From NCBI GenBank assembly GCA_002413865.1, contig DHXX01000012.1, positions 136,673 through 175,995 on the forward strand: a stretch of 39,323 nucleotides of DNA. The letters are read 5' to 3'. Origin of the DNA: Candidatus Saccharibacteria bacterium UBA5145. GTDB lineage: Bacteria; Patescibacteriota; Saccharimonadia; Saccharimonadales; UBA4665. This document shows positions 15,440 through 21,895 of this stretch, one piece after another. Position 1 is the first letter of the stretch, and every line of letters begins with the position of its first letter. Below the pieces are notes generated by a model that saw only the letters and a list, made by a program, of their open reading frames with translations, was not told where the DNA came from and did not search any database. Both the position numbers and the translations under genes were made by a program.

Positions 15440-16338
15440 ACATAGTTATTCTTTCTAAAGGCCCCGGCAACTATTCGACCAAGCGCCTCAAAGAAGTCGC
15501 TCTGGCTCGAGGCCACAGCGTGCGCGTCATCAACTACGCCAAGTGTTACGTCACGCTCGAGAGTGGCCACCCGGCCGTCCACTACAAGGGCGAAGAAGTC
15601 ACCAACGTCGACATTATTATTCCGCGGATTGCCCAAAATTTGACCAAGTACGGCTCGGCCATCGTTCGCCAGTTCGAAATGCAGAACATCCCGACGACGA
15701 CGAGCTCGATCTCGATCGTGCGGTCGCGTGACAAACTACGCAGCATGCAATTACTGACCAAAGCCGCCGTCGGCATCCCGAAGACGGTGTTTGTCCGCGA
15801 AACCGCCGACTTTGACGGCGTCTTGGAGCAAGTCGGTGGCGCCCCCGTGATCATCAAAGTGGCCCGTGGCACGCACGGCAACGGTGTGGTTCTGGCCGAG
15901 ACGCGCAAAGCTGCCCTGGCGGTAATGCAAGCCTTCTATGTTGAGAGCGTGAACTTCCTCGTGCAGGAGTTTATCCAGGAAAGTGCCGGTGTCGACATTC
16001 GGGCCTTTGTGGTCAATGGTAAGGTAGTTGCCAGCATGCTGCGCCAGAGCCTCGACGACGACTTCCGCTCCAACCTTCACCAGGGTGGCGAGGGCATCGT
16101 CGTCAAATTGACCGACGAAGAGCGGCGTTCGGCTCAAAAAGCCGCCAAAGCGATGGGCCTGACGGTCTGCGGCGTCGATATGATGCGTTCGGCCCGTGGC
16201 CCGCTGATCCTCGAAGTCAATTCGAGCCCCGGTTTTGGGATCGAAATGGTGACCGGCCGCAAGGTCGCCGATAAAATTATCGAATATGCCGAAATCGTCG
16301 GCAAAACCGGTCGCCGCAAAGACAAAATCGGCGCCTGA
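15436..16338 (+). CDS. rimK: Ribosomal protein S6--L-glutamate ligase RimK
   Basis: RimK is an ATP-grasp enzyme that adds glutamates to the C-terminus of ribosomal protein S6 in Escherichia coli and Pseudomonas. The 300-residue protein shows the family core: SIVRSRDKLRSMQLL (near 94), PVIIKVARGTHGNGVVLAE with the ATP-binding lysine (near 137), FLVQEFIQES, DIRAFVVNGKVVASM, and the metal site ILEVNSSPGFG (near 257). AGGAG precedes the ATG and the start overlaps the RimB-like gene by 4 nt, so the two are translationally linked. Whether the S6 of this organism has a suitable acidic tail cannot be seen in the window. Confidence 0.95.
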   Translation: MNIVILSKGPGNYSTKRLKEVALARGHSVRVINYAKCYVTLESGHPAVHYKGEEVTNVDIIIPRIAQNLTKYGSAIVRQFEMQNIPTTTSSISIVRSRDKLRSMQLLTKAAVGIPKTVFVRETADFDGVLEQVGGAPVIIKVARGTHGNGVVLAETRKAALAVMQAFYVESVNFLVQEFIQESAGVDIRAFVVNGKVVASMLRQSLDDDFRSNLHQGGEGIVVKLTDEERRSAQKAAKAMGLTVCGVDMMRSARGPLILEVNSSPGFGIEMVTGRKVADKIIEYAEIVGKTGRRKDKIGA

Positions 16339-16394
16339 TAACCCTGTCGCTGGGGGCAGATTAGCGAAAGTACTTATGCTATAGTAGGTACACT

Positions 16395-16916
16395 ATGACA
16401 CCGGTTATTGTTCTTGCTGGCATCGTCCTTGTCCCCGTAATCCTTTTGATGGTGCTCCGCGTCAACGCGGCGCTGGTTTTCTTGAGCTTGTGTCTTGGCT
16501 ACGTTTTAATGCAGTTTGTAGCCGGCGACGCCCAGTCGCTGATGTCCTTATTCGCCGCGGCACCCGCAACCGCCGCCACCAGCGCCGTGGCTTCGGGTAA
16601 TAATTTGGTCAAACTGGTACTACTGCTTTTACCCATGCTGCTGACGGCTATATTTATGATTCATACCGTGCGGGGCGCGCGCCTGTTGCTCAACGTTTTG
16701 CCGGCCGCTGGCGTCGGCTTGCTCGGTGGCTTGCTCGTCGTGCCTCTGTTATCGCCTGGTCTGGCGCACAGTATTGTCGCCGAGCCCTTGTGGGACCAAG
16801 CGGTCCGCGCCCAAGATTTGATCGTCGGCGCCAGCGCCTTGGTCTGCCTGCTGGTACTCTGGATGCAACGTCCCAAAACAGGCGGTGACGGCAAGCGCGG
16901 CAAACACCACGGCTAG
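16395..16916 (+). CDS. Multi-pass membrane protein, unknown function
   Basis: The 173-residue protein is not recognised. About five hydrophobic helices are visible (residues about 3-18, 24-42, 72-91, 98-118 and 140-157) with a small residue-rich loop (AAAPATAATSAVASG) and a basic C-terminal tail. RVNAALVFLSLCLGYVL resembles colicin-V-production-like and other small CPR membrane proteins, but not enough to assign a family. An extended -10 (TGC TATAGT, 16377-16385) ends 9 nt before the ATG. Confidence 0.65.
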   Translation: MTPVIVLAGIVLVPVILLMVLRVNAALVFLSLCLGYVLMQFVAGDAQSLMSLFAAAPATAATSAVASGNNLVKLVLLLLPMLLTAIFMIHTVRGARLLLNVLPAAGVGLLGGLLVVPLLSPGLAHSIVAEPLWDQAVRAQDLIVGASALVCLLVLWMQRPKTGGDGKRGKHHG

Positions 16917-16918
16917 CA

Positions 16919-16961
16919 CCCAGGATTGGTGCACTGACTGTTCTCAACAGGCTATCCTGGG
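16919..16961 (+). terminator. Hairpin after the membrane protein gene
   Basis: CCCAGGAT (16919-16926) pairs with ATCCTGGG (16954-16961), with an inner CTGTT/AACAG stem (16938-16950). There is no proper T-run after it, so it may be a weak terminator or an RNA-stability hairpin. Confidence 0.4.
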
Positions 16962-17049
16962 CTTACTTGAGGCCCCCGGGTAGGCAAACTAAGTAGCCAA
17001 CCAATAGTATTGATGTATAATACAAAAATTAGGTTAGAGAAAGCTTACT

Positions 17050-17772
17050 ATGAAGGCCAAGTTAACCGGCATTACCGCCATACTCATGACTATTATCTTT
17101 TCGACCGGGATGGCGGCCGCCCAAGGCCAATACATTGCCCGCACGACCGGCGTGGACGTCAGTTGGCCTAACTGCACGGCTTCCATCCCGAAAACTGCTT
17201 TTGGCATCGTCGGCGTCAGCAACGGCGCCGGTTTTTCGACCAGTCCTTGCTTGGCCGCCGAAGCCAGCCATTTTACGAGTAATCTCAGCTTATACGTCAA
17301 CACCGGTTATCCAGGGGCAGATTCCGCCAACGCCATACTGTACGCCGCCACCCCCAAACTTTGCGTCGCCGCTGACTTGAATTGTATCGCCTATAACTAC
17401 GGCTATAACGCTGGATCGTACGCTTACGCAGCCGCCAATAGCGTTGGCGTGCACGCTAGCACCTGGTGGCTCGACGTCGAGACGATGAATAGCTGGACGA
17501 GCGACCCGCTCCAAAACCAAAGCAGCCTGCAGGGCGAGACCGACGCGCTCAAAGCCAATGGCGTTTCGACCGTCGGCGTCTACAGCACGACTGCCCAATG
17601 GGGTATGATCACGGCCGGTTGGCAGAATCTCATGCCATCGTGGGGAGCCACGACCTGGAAGACCGCCAAGCAAGCTGCCACTTATTGCACCGGCCACCAA
17701 TTTACGGGCGGCCCGTCGTATTTGATGCAATACAAAGCCGTGCGCGGCATCGACCAAGACTACGCTTGCTAA
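17050..17772 (+). CDS. Secreted lysozyme-fold-like (GH25-like) protein
   Basis: A signal peptide is clear: basic MKAK, a hydrophobic stretch to about residue 20 and a cleavage site after AAA (residues 22-24). The mature part resembles secreted actinobacterial and saccharibacterial proteins annotated as GH25-like: TGVDVSWPNC, FGIVGVSNGAGF, WWLDVETMNSW near residue 138 (candidate catalytic Asp and Glu), VGVYSTTAQWGMITAGW and a C-terminal QDYAC. Several cysteines suggest disulfides. A muramidase or glycosidase role on host or own cell wall is inferred only. TATAAT near 17014 gives a leader of about 30 nt. Confidence 0.65.
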   Translation: MKAKLTGITAILMTIIFSTGMAAAQGQYIARTTGVDVSWPNCTASIPKTAFGIVGVSNGAGFSTSPCLAAEASHFTSNLSLYVNTGYPGADSANAILYAATPKLCVAADLNCIAYNYGYNAGSYAYAAANSVGVHASTWWLDVETMNSWTSDPLQNQSSLQGETDALKANGVSTVGVYSTTAQWGMITAGWQNLMPSWGATTWKTAKQAATYCTGHQFTGGPSYLMQYKAVRGIDQDYAC

Positions 17773-17885
17773 CTCGATATTTGAGGCTCCAAATGATAAT
17801 TAACGTTGCCGCTCTCGTTTCATTATAGTGAAATGTTGAATTCAATGAGTTTCATTTAATTTTTTGCATTTGCTATTATGCTTAT

Positions 17886-18596
17886 GTGAAAACACTTTAC
17901 ATCGCCCATCGTGGCGCTCAGGAAATTGTTCCTGAAAATACACTCACAGCATTCCGTTTAGCAATCAAAAACGGCTTTAAGGCCATTGAATGCGATGTCC
18001 AGTTAACTAGGGATGGTCGCCTAGTTGTTATCCACGATGAGACTATTGACAGAACAACCGACGGCAAAGGCTGGGTAAGCCGACTAACTTGGTCGGAGAT
18101 AGAAGCCCTGCACATTCTGCCCGACGAAAGAATCCCTTCATTGAGCAATACTTTTTACACGGTTGTAATGGCCCATAGATGCAAACTGATCATTGAGATT
18201 AAATCCGACTCAGCGTTACACTCCAAGCAAGTAGCCGCCAAACTCGCTCATTTCGTTAATCGAATACCCAATAAGTACTATAAATATATTGAAGTGCATT
18301 CGTTTTGGTACGAAGCTCTTAAAGAGTTCAAGGCCGCCTGTTCAACCATTACTACCGGGGCAATAATCAATGGCGGTTTTACGGGCGAGCAAATCGTAAC
18401 AATTGCCCAGGATACAAATGCCGACGGAGTTAGTCTGGGCTATGAGTTTTTGTCCAACAAAGTTGTACGAGAGTGTCATCGAGCAAAATTATTTGTTGAT
18501 ACGTGGGCCGTATCGGACGGAACAGTTCTACATCGCATTCGACCATTTGGCGTGAATGCGGTAGTAGAAAATTTTATAGGTACGGCAATCCGCTGA
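17886..18596 (+). CDS. ugpQ: Glycerophosphodiester phosphodiesterase
   Basis: The enzyme hydrolyses glycerophosphodiesters to glycerol 3-phosphate and an alcohol. The 236-residue TIM-barrel protein has the diagnostic residues: AHRG (His8-Arg9), PENT (16-19), IECDVQ (Glu35, Asp37) and VIHDE (His50). No signal peptide is visible, so it is probably cytoplasmic. The GTG start lies 6 nt after an extended -10 (TGC TATTAT, 17871-17879), consistent with a leaderless mRNA. Base composition is more AT-rich than the neighbouring genes, which hints at acquisition. It may recycle lipid head groups released by the nearby patatin-like lipase. Confidence 0.9.
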   Translation: MKTLYIAHRGAQEIVPENTLTAFRLAIKNGFKAIECDVQLTRDGRLVVIHDETIDRTTDGKGWVSRLTWSEIEALHILPDERIPSLSNTFYTVVMAHRCKLIIEIKSDSALHSKQVAAKLAHFVNRIPNKYYKYIEVHSFWYEALKEFKAACSTITTGAIINGGFTGEQIVTIAQDTNADGVSLGYEFLSNKVVRECHRAKLFVDTWAVSDGTVLHRIRPFGVNAVVENFIGTAIR

Positions 18597-18643
18597 TAGG
18601 TAAGCAAAACTGTCGTAACAAATAAAATAGGAGTGATTTTTGG

Positions 18644-20029
18644 CTAAAAGGGCGATTTTAGGAGGGCCAGAAAGCCTTTTGCGAGCGAGGGCACTAATCG
18701 CCGATTGACGATAATTTTATCGTAGATAGTCGGGAAGATGGCAGCCGCTTCGTAACGCTGCCGTACCATATCATATGATTTTTTGTCATAACTGCGCCAA
18801 AATTCCGGGGGCGTGTAATAGGTGTGAGCGTACAATACTTTTCGTCCGCCCGCACTCGCTATGGCTTGTTCGAGCTGCCGGTTATCGGCCACGAAATCTT
18901 TATAATCGCGGCGCAGGGCTCCCCACACACCGACGTTGACGACCAGGTTTGAGTCGATATGATTCGGCGCCAATGAGTGCTTGGCGTCGGGCTTGAGGGG
19001 GCACAGCCAGAGCGGGTAGACCCCAAGATGCTTGTCGATATAGTCCAAGAATGGCAAAACAGCAGCACTCGGCAGGCAGACGTCTTGAATTACAAACTGC
19101 TGCGATATATTGGCGCCGTGCAAAAAGCGATACAGTGTCCTCGTTTGCATCAGGCTGGCAAACCAGAGTCTGGTGAGACGATTGAACGGAACATGAAACA
19201 GTCTGAAGCCTTGTTTGCCCAACCAGAAGGCACCCCTATCGTAGCGAAATAAATAGTCCTTGATGGGGATGGCTTCACGGTAGATCGGCTGTCTATCAAT
19301 GACCTGTTCGGCGTGAATGTAGAACCATTCGTCGGTTGACTTATGGAAAGTCTTGAGCGGCAGGCGAGAGTCACTGGTCGGGGCCCCGACCATTACGACG
19401 CCCTTGTCGGGCGCAAACATAATTGCGTCAACAAACTCGACCGCGGTTTTAGTTTTGGCCTGGATCATTTCCAGCGCTTCCGCGTAACTCGAGACGCGCA
19501 GGTATTCCAGTTGTATATTTTTGGTGATTGGCGCCAAGCGCAGGGTAATCGTCGTCAGAATACTGAGGCTACCATACGAACAGGGCATGCCATAAAACAA
19601 ATCGGCATTATGTTCGGCCGTCGCTTTTGAGACTTCGCCGCTGGCGGTGACGACCTCGTACTCCAGACAAGTTTCATGCAAGCAGCCCCATTTAAAGGAA
19701 CTGCTTTCGCCGGCGCCACCCTGGACGGCGCCACCGACGGTTATGCCGGGAAACTCGCTGACGACGAGCGGTATCAGCCCAAGTTTAAGGGTGGCGTTAA
19801 CCAGTTTGTCCAGGGCGACGTTGGCCTCGACGACCGCATATAATTTTTCGCCATTTATTTCGATAATTTCATCAAAGCTACTGACGTCAACCATCTTGTT
19901 TTTATCAAAATCCAAAGTCCGGGTCGAGTTAGTGCTGCCGTGATAGATTTTTACTTGAGTTTTGGCATCATAAAATTGACGGACACTGCGCTGCAGGTTT
20001 TCAATTTTAGTGTCATGACTTTGTTTCAT
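18644..20029 (-). CDS. FAD-linked oxidoreductase, DHCR24-like
   Basis: The FAD_binding_4 domain is seen with VVEANVALDKLV and PGITVGGAVQGGAGESSSFKWG in two blocks (residues about 85-130), then ADLFYGMPCSYGSLSILTTITLRLAP. The combination of a glycine block, ESSSxKxG and the DLFY-GSL block is closest to delta(24)-sterol reductase (DHCR24/Diminuto) and its bacterial relatives. The 461 residues lack an obvious membrane anchor, although the C-terminus is hydrophobic. A sterol substrate is not implied; bacterial members are uncharacterised. The stop faces the GDPD gene. Transcribed leftward like the lipase upstream. Confidence 0.82.
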   Translation of the reverse strand: MKQSHDTKIENLQRSVRQFYDAKTQVKIYHGSTNSTRTLDFDKNKMVDVSSFDEIIEINGEKLYAVVEANVALDKLVNATLKLGLIPLVVSEFPGITVGGAVQGGAGESSSFKWGCLHETCLEYEVVTASGEVSKATAEHNADLFYGMPCSYGSLSILTTITLRLAPITKNIQLEYLRVSSYAEALEMIQAKTKTAVEFVDAIMFAPDKGVVMVGAPTSDSRLPLKTFHKSTDEWFYIHAEQVIDRQPIYREAIPIKDYLFRYDRGAFWLGKQGFRLFHVPFNRLTRLWFASLMQTRTLYRFLHGANISQQFVIQDVCLPSAAVLPFLDYIDKHLGVYPLWLCPLKPDAKHSLAPNHIDSNLVVNVGVWGALRRDYKDFVADNRQLEQAIASAGGRKVLYAHTYYTPPEFWRSYDKKSYDMVRQRYEAAAIFPTIYDKIIVNRRLVPSLAKGFLALLKSPF

Positions 20030-20160
20030 TTTATTAATTACTCTATTATCGCTGTTATCGCGCCGGACTACAATTTAATAATCCCTTCGACCTTTAGTAA
20101 AAAAACAGTGCCACCGAACTAAGCGCCAATTAGGGTTTTTAAAGTAACAAATTTTGATAA

Positions 20161-21069
20161 TTAGTTTACTAGCTCTTCGTGCAGCAAGACGTCCATGTCG
20201 TGGACGCCCAACTTGGCTAAAAGTTCAACTTTGGGTTTATCGATCGTCGACAAGGATATGAGCGAACCTTCATCACTGGGCTCCAACAAGTAGACCCGAG
20301 TTTTTTTGAAAGGGTGTTTTATCCGATTTAGATTTACTTTCAAGACCTTCTCGTTAGTCGGCAAGATTTTGCGCACCGCCGACGGCTGGTTCTTGGCATA
20401 GCGTCGAATCAGATGATTGACGAGTCGGGTGTGGCGGCGGTCAAAGTGATAGTTGCTGACGCATTGGGTCATGACGACCACAATGTCGGTACAGCCCAGC
20501 TGATGGGCCACGTCGAGGGGGATTAAGTCGGACACGCCGCCGTCGATGTACCATTTATCCTTGATATTAACTTTTTTATCGTAAAGCATCGGCAGAGCCG
20601 CCGTCGCCCTGAATTCCTCGTAAATCTCGACAAAATCTTCGTGGTTGGAGAGTACTTCTTTGCGACCGCTTTTGGCATTCGTGACGACGACGTGCAGTTG
20701 GCTGCGTGAATGCCTGAGCTTGTCTAAATTGAGAGGTCGCTTATGCTTTAAAACGAGGTCGACTAAGTAATCAATATCAACTTTTTTGTCCCGTCGTAGT
20801 AAATTAACGAAATTCTTATTCGATATGTCTTCGGTATAGATACTGGTGGCTTCGGCATCGGCGCTCAGGTAATAAGCGCCGTTCATAGCCCCGGCGCTCG
20901 ACCCAATAACGTGTTCGAAAACATCCGTCAGCCCATACTGCAGCAGTGTGACCATGGCACCACAGGAGTAGACCGCGCGCATACCGCCACCCTGGACGAC
21001 TAATCCGAACACCCGTTTGTCGTTTTTGGCTGCTTTATGTGTTTCTAACGTTTCAAGGAGATTAGGCAT
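20161..21069 (-). CDS. Patatin-like phospholipase
   Basis: Patatin-like proteins are lipid acyl hydrolases with a Ser-Asp dyad. In this 302-residue protein QGGGMRAVYSCG (26-37) forms the oxyanion region, GSSAG (56-60) holds the nucleophile Ser58, and YIDGGVSDLIP holds the Asp of the dyad (about residue 175). Most relatives have GGGxRG; here Arg is followed by Ala. It resembles the YjjU/RssA-type cytoplasmic group; no signal peptide is visible. The extended -10 TGT TATAAT (complement of 21077-21085) ends 7 nt before the ATG. Confidence 0.9.
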   Translation of the reverse strand: MPNLLETLETHKAAKNDKRVFGLVVQGGGMRAVYSCGAMVTLLQYGLTDVFEHVIGSSAGAMNGAYYLSADAEATSIYTEDISNKNFVNLLRRDKKVDIDYLVDLVLKHKRPLNLDKLRHSRSQLHVVVTNAKSGRKEVLSNHEDFVEIYEEFRATAALPMLYDKKVNIKDKWYIDGGVSDLIPLDVAHQLGCTDIVVVMTQCVSNYHFDRRHTRLVNHLIRRYAKNQPSAVRKILPTNEKVLKVNLNRIKHPFKKTRVYLLEPSDEGSLISLSTIDKPKVELLAKLGVHDMDVLLHEELVN

Positions 21070-21133
21070 TGTCTTGATTATAACAAAACATCAAGACTTT
21101 CGAGGCGGGCCAAACTCCATGAGCCCAACGCAA

Positions 21134-21385
21134 TTATTTACTAGCGTTGACTTGAGTGTATCGCTGGATGGCAAGTATCAACCAAAATATGGCGTTGATC
21201 AGGGCCATGGCAAATGAGTACCACAACGACAGGCTGAAAAATACTATGACTTCGGGTATGAGGAATAAGGCCGTTAATAAGCTGGTTGCTACTCGTGGCT
21301 TATGTTTACCTAGCAATGACGGTAGCAGGGCAATATTAAAGGCTAGTACACTTACGGATAAAACTATGTCATGCCAGTTGTTCAT
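21134..21385 (-). CDS. Small membrane protein, unknown function
   Basis: The 83-residue protein has three hydrophobic helices (about 5-22, 33-52 and 55-74) and a short polar C-terminus. It is similar in size to SemiSWEET or PnuC-like half transporters but has no PQ motif, so no family is claimed. The extended -10 TGT TATAGT (complement of 21392-21400) ends 6 nt before the ATG, which supports this start. It lies 65 nt upstream of the lipase gene on the same strand. Confidence 0.62.
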   Translation of the reverse strand: MNNWHDIVLSVSVLAFNIALLPSLLGKHKPRVATSLLTALFLIPEVIVFFSLSLWYSFAMALINAIFWLILAIQRYTQVNASK

Positions 21386-21436
21386 TAACTTACTATAACA
21401 AAAGACTTCCGAAGAAGCCTTTTATGATTCTAAAGC

Positions 21437-21579
21437 GGTGGCCCAGTGGGATCGCTGCGCTCTAAAATTGCTGGCATGCTCGAAACAAGTTTCTGCGCGT
21501 GTCAGCGATTTTACGAACCCACGACTACGATATTTTTCTGCGAAAAATCTCTGTCGTGGGTTCGAGCGCACCGGACACC
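21437..21579. repeat. Structured region with a split, degenerate copy of the tRNA-Lys 3' half
   Basis: Three helices can form: an outer stem GGTG..CC (21437-21443) with GG.CACC (21573-21579) plus TGCGCTC (21456-21462) with GAGCGCA (21564-21570); hairpin 1 with arms 21464-21486 and 21489-21512; hairpin 2 with arms CGAACCCACGAC (21514-21525) and GTCGTGGGTTCG (21553-21564). GGCCCAGTGGGATCG (21440-21454) and the hairpin 2 arm match the two parts of the T-arm and acceptor end of the adjacent tRNA (21622-21647), separated by hairpin 1. Confidence 0.6.
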
Positions 21580-21583
21580 AAAT

Positions 21584-21606
21584 AAAAAACCCTAGCTGGC
21601 GCTAGG
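21584..21606 (-). terminator. tRNA-Lys terminator
   Basis: On the minus strand CCTAGC and GCTAGG pair around a GCCA loop (21591-21606), followed by G and a run of six T (complement of 21584-21589). It lies 11 nt beyond the tRNA 3' end. Confidence 0.85.
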
Positions 21607-21616
21607 ATTCTTTATT

Positions 21617-21693
21617 TGGAGGGCCCAGTGGGACTCGAACCCACGACACCCTGCTTAAAAGGCAGGTGCTCTAACCGGCTGAGCTATGGGCCC
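21617..21693 (-). tRNA. tRNA-Lys (anticodon UUU)
   Basis: The minus strand folds into a complete cloverleaf. The acceptor stem is GGGCCCA/TGGGCCC, the D arm GCTC..GAGC, the anticodon stem CCTGC/GCAGG with loop CTTTTAA (anticodon TTT) and the T arm GTGGG-TTCGAGT-CCCAC. CCA (complement of 21617-21619) is encoded and the discriminator base is T (21620), which is unusual for a bacterial tRNA-Lys, where A or G is expected. Confidence 0.95.
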
Positions 21694-21742
21694 TCATTTG
21701 AGTGGCTGTTTTCCGTTTTAAAAATAGAAAATAACTCCTTAC

Positions 21743-21770
21743 ATTATCCGTAATTTTGATTAAATGTCAA
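21743..21770 (-). promoter_or_regulatory. tRNA-Lys promoter
   Basis: On the minus strand TTGACA (complement of 21765-21770), a 16-bp spacer and GATAAT (complement of 21743-21748) form a near-consensus promoter about 50 nt upstream of the tRNA. The remaining stretch to comEC at 21896 is AT-rich, with a distant CCGGCGG/CCGCCGG pair and nothing else recognised. Confidence 0.75.
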
Positions 21771-21895
21771 TCTGCCGGCGGGCTATTAGCACCTTATTAA
21801 TCGCTAATCGTTTAACTAAGACTTAATTAAAGATTAAATCTTAACCGCCGGATTTACTGACTTTTGATGGGTCGGCCGTACAATACGCGACAGCT

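Noticed and set aside
21421..21580. Second functional tRNA gene in the structured region
   Set aside because: No cloverleaf with anticodon arm can be drawn; only the T-arm and acceptor pieces resemble a tRNA.
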